Below, piece after piece: positions 1 to 5,282 of a stretch of 9,109 nucleotides of DNA; position 1 is the stretch's first letter; every line of letters begins with the position of its first letter. The stretch lies in contig CAJWZY010000069.1 of the NCBI GenBank assembly GCA_913050545.1, positions 1 through 9,109 on the forward strand. Reading direction: 5' to 3'. The position numbers and the translations under genes were made by a program. This stretch comes from an uncultured bacterium. Lineage in GTDB: Bacteria > Planctomycetota > UBA8108. Under the pieces are notes generated by a model that saw nothing but the letters and a program-made list of their open reading frames with translations, had not been told where the DNA came from and made no database searches.

Positions 1-95
1 CCTGCAGGCACGGTTTCAGATCCACCGCAGCTGCAGAGAAACAGCAACACTACCGGGCCGCCCAGATTTTTGAACAACTGCATTTGATCGCGCAT
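1..95 (-). CDS. N-terminus of a probable lipoprotein (partial)
   Basis: Reading leftwards from an ATG at 95-93 (or a second in-frame ATG at 83-81), the strand encodes about 31 residues before the window ends. From the second Met it begins MQLFKNLGG, continues with a short hydrophobic run (PVVLLFL), then C-S-C-G-G-S. That is a compact type II signal peptide: one Lys, a hydrophobic core and the lipobox-like L-C-S-C, with Gly/Ser after the acylated Cys. The mature protein is outside the window, so its function is unknown. An in-frame stop lies upstream near 140. The gene is divergent from the zinc-binding protein gene. No strong Shine-Dalgarno sequence is visible at either Met. Short length is the main doubt; the signal-peptide architecture is the argument for it. 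Confidence 0.5.
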   Translation of the reverse strand, partial: MRDQMQLFKNLGGPVVLLFLCSCGGSETVPA

Positions 96-158
96 CTCGG
101 TTTCACCAGCTACTGGGAAGGACCCGATCCTGCCCACTCACCGCCTGAAGAGGCCTCC

Positions 159-187
159 AGTTTATTCTCGACAGCTTTCATTTGCCA
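159..187 (-). promoter_or_regulatory. Possible promoter of the leftward lipoprotein gene
   Basis: On the minus strand TGGCAA (187-182) is followed after exactly 17 bases by TAAACT (164-159). The -10 matches the sigma70 consensus at 4 of 6 positions and the -35 at only 3 of 6, so this is weak. It would give a leader of roughly 57 bases. Confidence 0.25.
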
Positions 188-207
188 GTCTCCCTCCCTC
201 TTCTATG

Positions 208-236
208 TTGGGACTGCCCGTTCATCACGTTACAAT
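208..236 (+). promoter_or_regulatory. Sigma70-like promoter for the zinc-protein/mqnB/mqnD operon
   Basis: TTGGGA at 208-213 (4 of 6 to TTGACA), a 17-base spacer and TACAAT at 231-236 (5 of 6 to TATAAT). Transcription would begin near 243, about 26 bases before the ATG at 269. Both the spacing and the position are what a promoter for this operon should show. Confidence 0.5.
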
Positions 237-268
237 GCGACAATTCCCTTCATTTACCGGATGTTCCC

Positions 269-961
269 ATGGCGAAATGCATACATTGCGGCCAGAAAAA
301 AGGCAAACGGCTGTGCCCCGCCCTCGAAGGCTTCATCTGCGCGCAATGCTGCGCAACCCACCGCCTCCAGGATATCCAGTGCCCGGCAGACTGCACCTAC
401 CTCCAGTCAGAATTTTACCAGCAGGGACGCAGGAACCAGAAAGCCCGGTCGAGAGGGAAGATGTTCATCGAAATCGTCGAAAATAATTTCCACTCCGAGG
501 CCGCTCGTGGATTCGCCTTCATGGTCCAGGCTGATATCTACTGGTGGTGCTCCGGGCAGGGTAAGCTGCCCAACCTGGCGATTGCCGAAGCCATGGAATC
601 TGCCTGCTCAGGCCTGGCAAAAATTCCAGTGGTGCAGGATTCGGACAACCCCCTGGCCGACTTCCTGGGGAAATTGCTCAGCACAAGCTCCCGGTACGAA
701 GCCCTGAGCACCGGGGATTTCAAAGAAGACTCGCAAAGAAAGGTGCTCGAAAATCTGGCTGCCATCGCCAGGAAGCATGGCGGAAATGAAGATCCCGGAA
801 AATGCAGCTCCTTCCTGGAGGTGACCAGCTCCTATTTCGACCAGCTTGATTTCGAGGCAGACCTGGATTACTCCCCACTTGAGGAGCTGAGTAACAAGAA
901 CGAGGCTGGGGCTGAGAAAGAAGATGAGCAGGGCAGCGGCCTCATCATCCCCGGGCAATAA
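269..961 (+). CDS. Cysteine-rich putative zinc-binding protein, unknown function
   Basis: A 230-residue protein whose first 45 residues are a dense cysteine cluster: C4-x2-C7, C16, C24-x2-C27-C28, C38-x3-C42, with H31 as another possible ligand. Eight cysteines in this pattern suggest one or two bound zinc ions. Basic residues (KKGKR) lie between the first pairs. The rest looks mostly helical and soluble, with aromatic stretches (near DIYWWC) and a very acidic tail (EKEDEQ). There is no signal peptide or membrane segment. I chose the ATG at 269 because the cysteine motif starts there and the promoter at 208-236 would place earlier starts upstream of the transcript; the Shine-Dalgarno is weak (CGGA). 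It is the first gene of an apparent operon with mqnB, 23 bases away, but no link to menaquinone synthesis is visible. I do not recognise a named family. Confidence 0.8.
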   Translation: MAKCIHCGQKKGKRLCPALEGFICAQCCATHRLQDIQCPADCTYLQSEFYQQGRRNQKARSRGKMFIEIVENNFHSEAARGFAFMVQADIYWWCSGQGKLPNLAIAEAMESACSGLAKIPVVQDSDNPLADFLGKLLSTSSRYEALSTGDFKEDSQRKVLENLAAIARKHGGNEDPGKCSSFLEVTSSYFDQLDFEADLDYSPLEELSNKNEAGAEKEDEQGSGLIIPGQ

Positions 962-984
962 AACAAACCTGCGACCCTCTCGAG

Positions 985-1683
985 ATGCAATCCAACCAAG
1001 AAATCCTGGTCATCGCGGCAACCGACTCCGAGCTGGGGGCGGCAAGAGAGCTGCTGGGCAAAAACACCCGCGGAATCCGTATCGCCACAACAGGAGCAGG
1101 CAAGGTCAGCGCTGCGCTCACCGCGCTCGAGCTGGTGCAGGAGAAACGCCCGGACTGGATCATCCAGATCGGCTGTGCCGGAGCCTACCCGACTTCCGGC
1201 CTTCACACCGGAGATGCGGCGGTGGCCGACCTTGAAATCTTTGCCGACGAAGGGGTAGAAACCCCCGACGGCTTCCTCTCGATGGAAGATATTGGGCTCC
1301 CCCAGGCAGCCAGGGAGGGTGAGCTGATTTATAACAGGGTTCCCGTTCACAGCCCCTCAGCCGCGACCCTCGAATCAATCCGGTCTGTAATCGGTGATGG
1401 ACCCAGGATAAAAACAGGCCGCTTCTGCACAGTCTCCTGCGGCAGCGGCACTGATTCCGCCGCGGCCAGGATCGTCGAGACCTGGAACCCACTGGTGGAG
1501 AGCATGGAAGGCGCCTCTGCCGCCCTTGTTGCCTGGAAGAACAATATTCGCTTCAGCGAGATCCGGGGAATCTCCAACATGACCGGGAACAGGAACCGGG
1601 AAGAGTGGGAGATCCCCGCCGCCTGTGAAATCGCAGCCCGGGTCCTGGCCACCTGGGTCACAATGGAAGAAGCCTCCCCATGA
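985..1683 (+). CDS. mqnB: Futalosine hydrolase (MqnB)
   Basis: A 232-residue cytoplasmic enzyme of the nucleoside phosphorylase/MTAN-like fold. It hydrolyses futalosine to dehypoxanthinyl futalosine and hypoxanthine in the futalosine pathway to menaquinone. Visible family marks are the N-terminal strand with an acidic residue (AATDSELGA, residues 11-19), the glycine-rich TTGAGK turn, the IGCAGAY motif, the ESMEGAS ribose-binding segment (172-178) and the RGISNMTGNR segment (194-203) followed by W208. The SN-x-x-G-x-R signature distinguishes futalosine hydrolases from methylthioadenosine nucleosidases, which carry SD there. Length is normal for the family. The ATG has no good Shine-Dalgarno, so translation may be coupled to the gene 23 bases upstream. 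Its stop overlaps the mqnD start by four bases (ATGA), and the mqnD partnership makes the assignment firm. Confidence 0.92.
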   Translation: MQSNQEILVIAATDSELGAARELLGKNTRGIRIATTGAGKVSAALTALELVQEKRPDWIIQIGCAGAYPTSGLHTGDAAVADLEIFADEGVETPDGFLSMEDIGLPQAAREGELIYNRVPVHSPSAATLESIRSVIGDGPRIKTGRFCTVSCGSGTDSAAARIVETWNPLVESMEGASAALVAWKNNIRFSEIRGISNMTGNRNREEWEIPAACEIAARVLATWVTMEEASP

Positions 1684-2501
1684 AGCCCCTCAGAATAGGT
1701 CTCTCCCCCTGCCCGAACGACACCTTTATCTTTCATGCCCTGCTGGAAGGCCTGGTGGAGGTGGAAGGCTACCGCCTGGAGCCAGTCTTCGAGGATGTCG
1801 AAACCCTCAACACCCTTGCGCGCGATGGCACCCTGGAGATCACGAAAATCTCCTTTCATGCCTTTGGACATCTTCGCGGGACCTACCAGCTCCTGAAAGC
1901 AGGCTCGGCTCTCGGCCGGGGCTGCGGCCCCCTGGTGGTCACCCGGCAGGGAAATGAAGACCTCGACCTGTCAAAAGCAAGGGTAGCCATCCCGGGCAGG
2001 CTGACCAGCGCAAATCTCCTGCTGCGCCTCTTCGCGCCGGAACTGGCTCCCGCTTCACTGGTCGAGATGCCCTTCGACCAGATCATGGCGGCGGTCCAGA
2101 ATGCCGAGGTGGATGCAGGGTTGATCATCCATGAGAGTCGCTTCACCTACCGGGAATACGGCCTCCACCAGCTGGTTGATCTCGGCGACTGGTGGGAAGA
2201 GGTCCATGCCCACCCGATTCCCCTCGGAGGAATCATCGCCCGGCGGGACCTGGGAAAAGAAACCATCGAACAATTTGACCGGGCACTTGGAAACAGCATC
2301 AGGCATGCGAGAAGCAACCCCGGCGATTCCCGCGAATTCGTCCGCCACCATGCCCAGGAAATGGATGACTCGGTGACAGCAGCTCACATAGACCTCTACG
2401 TCAACGATTTCACTGTCGACCTTGGCGAAGAAGGCGAGGCAGCCGTCAGCCACCTGCTCAACGTAGCAGAAGAAAACGGGATCATACCTGCCCGGAAATA
2501 G
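1680..2501 (+). CDS. mqnD: 1,4-dihydroxy-6-naphthoate synthase (MqnD)
   Basis: A 273-residue enzyme with a periplasmic-binding-protein-like fold but no signal peptide, so cytoplasmic. It converts cyclic dehypoxanthinyl futalosine to 1,4-dihydroxy-6-naphthoate, releasing the sugar part, in menaquinone synthesis. Diagnostic segments are SPCPNDTFIFHAL (9-21), the KISFHAF segment, IPGRLTSAN (104-112), the FDQIMAAV and DAGLIIHESRFTY run containing H151, and PIPLGGI. In characterised MqnD a histidine in the IIHE motif is proposed to be catalytic, and H151 is the evident equivalent. The ATG lies inside the last codons of mqnB (ATGA overlap), a translational-coupling arrangement. MqnC, which makes its substrate, and MqnA/MqnE are not in the window. 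The gene is complete and of normal length. Confidence 0.95.
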   Translation: MKPLRIGLSPCPNDTFIFHALLEGLVEVEGYRLEPVFEDVETLNTLARDGTLEITKISFHAFGHLRGTYQLLKAGSALGRGCGPLVVTRQGNEDLDLSKARVAIPGRLTSANLLLRLFAPELAPASLVEMPFDQIMAAVQNAEVDAGLIIHESRFTYREYGLHQLVDLGDWWEEVHAHPIPLGGIIARRDLGKETIEQFDRALGNSIRHARSNPGDSREFVRHHAQEMDDSVTAAHIDLYVNDFTVDLGEEGEAAVSHLLNVAEENGIIPARK

Positions 2502-2506
2502 CCCGG

Positions 2507-2525
2507 CCCCTGGCGCTCCCAGGGG
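2507..2525 (+). terminator. Hairpin just after mqnD
   Basis: CCCCTGG (2507-2513) and CCAGGGG (2519-2525) form a perfect 7-bp stem with a five-base loop, starting six bases after the mqnD stop. On the plus strand it is followed by A-rich sequence, not a T-run, so it is at best a Rho-assisted end or a 3'-protecting hairpin for the mqn transcript. Confidence 0.35.
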
Positions 2526-2527
2526 AT

Positions 2528-2571
2528 AAAAAATGGGAGAGTCCTCGGGGATCACTCCCCGGAACTCTCCC
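2528..2571 (-). terminator. Strong intrinsic terminator on the minus strand
   Basis: The arms GGGAGAGT (2535-2542) and ACTCTCCC (2564-2571) pair over 8 bp. Inside them CGGGGA (2546-2551) pairs with TCCCCG (2556-2561) around a TCAC loop. Read on the minus strand the stem is followed by one A and then six T (2533-2528), the classic Rho-independent layout. The plus strand has no T-run after it. No convincing minus-strand protein gene ends here, which points to a non-coding transcript. Confidence 0.65.
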
Positions 2572-2605
2572 GGAACCCTTCCCCGTTTAAACCCCATCGG
2601 GGACT

Positions 2606-2695
2606 GGGGAACCTGGAAAGCCACTACACGCTGATCGAGCCCAGTCGGGCAACGTCGGGATCACATAAGCGTGCAACTCTGGCAACAGGCTCCCC
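2606..2695 (-). repeat. 90-base rod-like inverted repeat
   Basis: This is the core foldback of the candidate RNA: five nested helices of 10, 4, 6, 4 and 4 bp separated by small, partly asymmetric bulges, capped by a four-base loop at 2643-2646. ACT/AGT (2700-2698 with 2605-2603) can extend the base past a two-base bulge. Confidence 0.5.
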
Positions 2696-2896
2696 CGAGT
2701 AGGATCCTCCAAAGACCGTTTATTTCGTAACCTGGAACGAACTCCCCCGGGCAAGGCCTTGTCAAAAAAGGCGGCTGACCTGGCCGAGGAAACTCTGACT
2801 TCACTGTTTTGCACCAGCCCACCAGCCGAGAGCCCGGGAACGTCCAAGCGGGGCAACCACGGGGCGAAAAAGAAACCACCCCCCAACAGGCTCCCC
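2683..2896. repeat. Direct repeat pair of 13 bases
   Basis: CAACAGGCTCCCC occurs exactly at 2683-2695 and again at 2884-2896. A related 13-mer, CAACAGGATCTCC, lies at 3149-3161 over the pgk ribosome binding site (two mismatches). In the minus-strand RNA both exact copies can pair with 2615-2606. Confidence 0.6.
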
Positions 2897-2941
2897 GGGA
2901 AATATCGCAAGGAAGCGACAAAACGCACCACTGGCCCCCTC

Positions 2942-2947
2942 ATTGTA
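2942..2947 (-). promoter_or_regulatory. Possible -10 box for the minus-strand RNA
   Basis: TACAAT reads leftwards at 2947-2942, five of six to consensus and identical to the -10 proposed for the first operon. The hexamer 17 bases upstream (GGCAGA) is not a good -35, so an activator or another sigma factor would be needed. Initiation at one of the G residues near 2935 is expected. Confidence 0.3.
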
Positions 2948-3054
2948 GAAACTGAAAAAGACCGTCTGCCCGACAGCTCAATCGTAGAGGCGCAAATTCG
3001 GCGTTGCCATCAACTATCAAAGTTTTCCTGCCGCCACACAAACCCCGCGACGAG

Positions 3055-3069
3055 CGTGGGCAACCCACG
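3055..3069. promoter_or_regulatory. Palindrome upstream of the pgk promoter (candidate operator)
   Basis: CGTGGG (3055-3060), CAA, CCCACG (3064-3069) is a perfect 6-bp inverted repeat ending 10 bases before the pgk -35. Overlapping its right end, GATGGCAAC (3069-3077) is the exact inverse of GTTGCCATC at 3003-3011. It may be a regulator site or a chance hairpin. Confidence 0.3.
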
Positions 3070-3079
3070 ATGGCAACAA

Positions 3080-3108
3080 TTGACGCACCCCCTCAATCTG
3101 CGTAGAGT
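3080..3108 (+). promoter_or_regulatory. Sigma70-like promoter for pgk
   Basis: TTGACG at 3080-3085 (5 of 6) and TAGAGT at 3103-3108 (4 of 6) with a 17-base spacer. Transcription should start near 3115, giving a leader of about 49 bases before the ATG at 3164. Confidence 0.55.
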
Positions 3109-3163
3109 GTTGCGTTCAGAAAACCCACCACACACCGGATCAACAGCCCAACAGGATCTCCGA

Positions 3164-4363
3164 ATGTCGAAACTTTTTGTCACAGACCTGGATGTACGAG
3201 GTAAACGCGTACTGGTGCGAGCGGACTTCAACGTCCCCCTGCAGGCGGGAGAGATAACCGACGACCGCCGCATCAGGGAGTGCCTGCCCACCGTACAATG
3301 GCTCATGGAAAACGGGGCACGGACCATCCTGATGTCCCACCTTGGCCGTCCGGGAGGCCAGCGGGCGGAAGAATTCAGCCTCCAGCCTGTGGCACAACAC
3401 CTCGGACAGCTGCTTCGACGGGAGGTTCCCCTCGCAGATGATTGCGTTGGCCCGCAGGCGCAGGCGAAGCTCCAGGGACTCGCAGATGGCGGGGTGCTGT
3501 TACTGGAGAACCTCCGCTTCCATGAGGGTGAGACCTCCAACGATCCTGAATTCGCCGAGGGGCTTGCCTCCCTGGCTGAAATTTACGTCAACGACGCGTT
3601 CGGCACATCTCACCGTTCCCACGCATCCATCACCGGCGTCGCTGACAGGGTCGCGCAGTGCGCGATGGGCTTTCTTCTCAAAAAGGAGCTCGACCTGCTG
3701 GGCGGGGCCCTGCAGGACCCGCGCCGCCCCTTTGTTGCCGTCATGGGAGGCTCCAAGGTTTCCGGAAAGATCAAGGTCATCGAAAACCTCCTCGACAAGG
3801 TTGACCAGCTGATCATCGGAGGTGGCATGTCCTACACGATCTTCAAGGCCATGGGCCGGGAGATCGGAAAATCACTGCTGGAGGAATCCTGCCTCGAAGA
3901 TGCCACTGGAATTCTCCAGAGAGCCGAGGCGCTCGGGCCCGGCCGGCTGGTGCTCCCCCTCGACATCCTCGCAGCTGACGCCTTCGACAACGATGCCAGC
4001 ACCACGGTATGTCCCGCCGGGGAGATCCCGTCCGAACTCGAAGGGCTGGACATCGGACCGCAGACCATCGAGCTCTACGGCAACATCGTCAGGGAAGCTG
4101 GCACCGTGATCTGGAACGGACCGATGGGGGTCTTCGAGATGCCGACCTTCGCAAACGGAACAAACGCCGTGGCCGCCGCGCTGGCGGAGGCTACTGAGCG
4201 GGGCGCAACCACCATCGTCGGTGGAGGCGACTCTGCCGCTGCTGTCAAGGCAGCAGGGCTCAGCGAAAGTGTTTCGCATGTATCTACAGGCGGCGGCGCA
4301 TCCCTGAAGCTCCTCGAAGGCGGCGACCTGCCAGGTGTCTCCGCGCTCTGCGACAAGGCCTGA
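3164..4363 (+). CDS. pgk: Phosphoglycerate kinase
   Basis: A 399-residue cytoplasmic glycolytic enzyme catalysing reversible phosphate transfer between 1,3-bisphosphoglycerate and ADP. All landmarks are present in order: RADFNVPL (19-26), the TDDRRIR segment, SHLGRPGG (58-65), LLENLRFHEGE, YVNDAFGTSHRSHAS, the hinge-proximal GGSKVSGKI segment, IGGGMSYTF-like sequence (IGGGMSYTI), LPLDI, WNGPMGVFE and the nucleotide-binding IVGGGDSAAA with D356, ending in STGGGASL. Length is typical. I start it at 3164 because AGGA (3153-3156) sits seven bases before that ATG and the family's N-terminus (SKLFVTDLDVRGKRVLVR) begins there; the open frame reaching back to 2759 is not coding-like. It has its own promoter and no partner such as gap or tpi nearby, and it is convergent with the exonuclease gene 12 bases away. 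Confidence 0.98.
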   Translation: MSKLFVTDLDVRGKRVLVRADFNVPLQAGEITDDRRIRECLPTVQWLMENGARTILMSHLGRPGGQRAEEFSLQPVAQHLGQLLRREVPLADDCVGPQAQAKLQGLADGGVLLLENLRFHEGETSNDPEFAEGLASLAEIYVNDAFGTSHRSHASITGVADRVAQCAMGFLLKKELDLLGGALQDPRRPFVAVMGGSKVSGKIKVIENLLDKVDQLIIGGGMSYTIFKAMGREIGKSLLEESCLEDATGILQRAEALGPGRLVLPLDILAADAFDNDASTTVCPAGEIPSELEGLDIGPQTIELYGNIVREAGTVIWNGPMGVFEMPTFANGTNAVAAALAEATERGATTIVGGGDSAAAVKAAGLSESVSHVSTGGGASLKLLEGGDLPGVSALCDKA

Positions 4364-4375
4364 GCCGGCCGCCCC

Positions 4376-5176
4376 TCAGGCGAAAGGCTCGGGATTCCAG
4401 GCCCCGAAATTGTCGAGGTAGACCTGCAGGGCCGGTGCTTGCTCAGCCCTCTGCCGAAGCCAGTCTCCTGCCTCATCGACGAGGGCCTGTTCAGCCTCGA
4501 TTGATATTTCCCCGGTAAGCACCCTTGTTCGCAGGAAGACGAAGTAGGTATCGAGGACATCGTGCATACAGTAGTCATTGATCTGCCGCAGCTTCCCCTC
4601 TGCGTAGAGTCCCGCCACCTGGTCTCCGCTGGTGTCCATTTTCCCTGGTTTACCGAGCATCTTGGCAAGCAGGTTCAAGCCCCCCCTGATCCGGGAAGCA
4701 CCGTACCCGGTCATCCAGTCCATGAGGTCGATATGCTTATCGGTAAAGCGGTACCTGTAGCCGTAGCGGTCATCCCTGAAATAAGCCGGACAGGAAACCC
4801 CGAACCGGAAGGCATTGAGGGTCATCAGGGGAATGTCAAAACCTCGCCCGTTGAAATCGACCAGCACGGCCTTGTAGTGGCTGACACCCTTCCAGAAGAT
4901 CTCGGTCATTGCGATGGAGTCAAACTCGGGATCATCCAGGCAGGAGATATCCAGCAGGCGGAAATCCGCCGAGACCCTGGCGACGGCAATCGCCACGGGA
5001 ACATGAAATGAGACCGGGATAAAGGCCTCGGGATCGCCCACATCTTCAAGGTAGCGGTCGATCGCCCCGGCACCATCGAGTTGCTCACCCTGGTAGAGCA
5101 CCCTGCTCATGAGAGCGCCATCGACCACCGACTCGGTGTCGTAGACAATATAGCGAGTCTGTTCTTCCTGGTTCAT
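4376..5176 (-). CDS. PolB-type DEDDy 3'-5' exonuclease
   Basis: A 266-residue stand-alone protein resembling the proofreading exonuclease domain of family B DNA polymerases (predicted 3'-5' exonuclease, DNA_pol_B_exo2-like). The metal-binding and catalytic set is intact: motif I YDTES with D13 and E15, motif II DFNGRGFD with N109 and D114, and motif III YCMHD with Y202 and D206, which is the DEDDy spacing. D150 in KHIDLMDW is also conserved-looking. It has no signal peptide and no polymerase domain; the substrate is not known, but DNA trimming in repair or replication is likely. The ATG at 5176-5174 is preferred over a TTG at 5194 because GGAGG and AGGGA lie just upstream of the ATG and motif I then falls at residue 13. 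It is convergent with pgk and divergent from the kinase operon. Confidence 0.88.
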   Translation of the reverse strand: MNQEEQTRYIVYDTESVVDGALMSRVLYQGEQLDGAGAIDRYLEDVGDPEAFIPVSFHVPVAIAVARVSADFRLLDISCLDDPEFDSIAMTEIFWKGVSHYKAVLVDFNGRGFDIPLMTLNAFRFGVSCPAYFRDDRYGYRYRFTDKHIDLMDWMTGYGASRIRGGLNLLAKMLGKPGKMDTSGDQVAGLYAEGKLRQINDYCMHDVLDTYFVFLRTRVLTGEISIEAEQALVDEAGDWLRQRAEQAPALQVYLDNFGAWNPEPFA

Positions 5177-5221
5177 TTCGTCCCTGGCCTCCAATACGAG
5201 GTTCTAACCCAACTGGTTGCT

Positions 5222-5250
5222 AACTTACAAGCCTCGACAAGAGACGACAA
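5222..5250 (-). promoter_or_regulatory. Possible promoter of the exonuclease gene
   Basis: On the minus strand TTGTCG (5250-5245) is followed after 17 bases by TAAGTT (5227-5222). The -35 matches 4 of 6 and the -10 only 3 of 6. It overlaps the phased direct repeats, so a protein bound there would affect it. Confidence 0.3.
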
Positions 5251-5260
5251 ATGACGATCG
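5235..5260. promoter_or_regulatory. Direct repeats at 10-bp spacing, candidate response-regulator site
   Basis: CGACAA recurs at 5235-5240 and 5245-5250, and a degenerate third copy, CGATCG, starts at 5255. The period is exactly 10 bp, so all copies face the same side of the helix. OmpR/PhoB-type regulators bind tandem direct repeats spaced about 10 to 11 bp, and such a regulator is encoded in the operon that starts 23 bases downstream. Autoregulation is the natural reading, but it is inferred. Confidence 0.4.
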
Positions 5261-5282
5261 GCTCATCGGGTAAACTGGCGGC

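Larger units (their letters stand above)
2528..2935 (-). ncRNA. Candidate structured non-coding RNA, family unknown
   Basis: The predicted leftward transcript runs from near 2935, just after a TACAAT box at 2947-2942, to the terminator U-run ending at 2528, about 410 bases. In it, GGGGAGCCTG (2695-2686) pairs with CAGGUUCCCC (2615-2606). Further helices nest inside: 2683-2680 with 2623-2620, 2673-2668 with 2632-2627, 2662-2659 with 2636-2633, and an apical GCCC/GGGC hairpin at 2650-2639. A smaller hairpin lies at 2741-2724. The outer stem uses a G-U pair that would be an A-C mismatch in the plus-strand RNA, so the fold favours minus-strand transcription. Hallmarks of RNase P RNA, tmRNA and SRP RNA are absent; rod-like 6S RNA cannot be excluded. 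The -35 is poor. Confidence 0.35.

Noticed and set aside
182..268. Upstream TTG start for the zinc-binding protein
   Set aside because: The promoter at 208-236 would put it outside the transcript, and the added residues precede the cysteine motif without any domain character.
84..707. A 207-codon plus-strand open frame overlapping the zinc-binding protein gene
   Set aside because: It has Ser/Pro/Arg-rich out-of-frame composition and no motif, while the overlapping frame has the ordered cysteine motif and a promoter.
2587..2943. A 118-codon minus-strand open frame ending 15 bases before the minus-strand terminator
   Set aside because: Its start codon overlaps the proposed -10 box, it is rich in TTG leucine codons that neighbouring genes avoid, and the peptide is Gly/Pro/Arg/Ser-rich with no recognisable motif. 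It stays the main alternative to the RNA reading.
2759..3163. In-frame extension of pgk by 135 codons
   Set aside because: The family N-terminus begins at 3164 with a ribosome binding site and a promoter just upstream; the extension has no resemblance to any domain.
2502..3163. RNase P RNA, tmRNA, SRP RNA or tRNA in the long intergenic region
   Set aside because: A GAGGAAA string occurs on the plus strand near 2786 but continues as CTCTGAC, without the P4 sequence or its 3' partner. No tRNA-like TTCRANNC arm with CCA end and no SRP core was found.
5177..5194. TTG start extending the exonuclease by six residues
   Set aside because: That stretch contains the likely ribosome binding sequences (GGAGG, AGGGA) for the ATG at 5176.
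5235..5260. A genuine Pho box
   Set aside because: The reverse strand reads TTGTCG at 10-bp spacing, whereas the PhoB consensus has CTGTCA-like halves at 11 bp; the resemblance is too loose to assign phosphate control.
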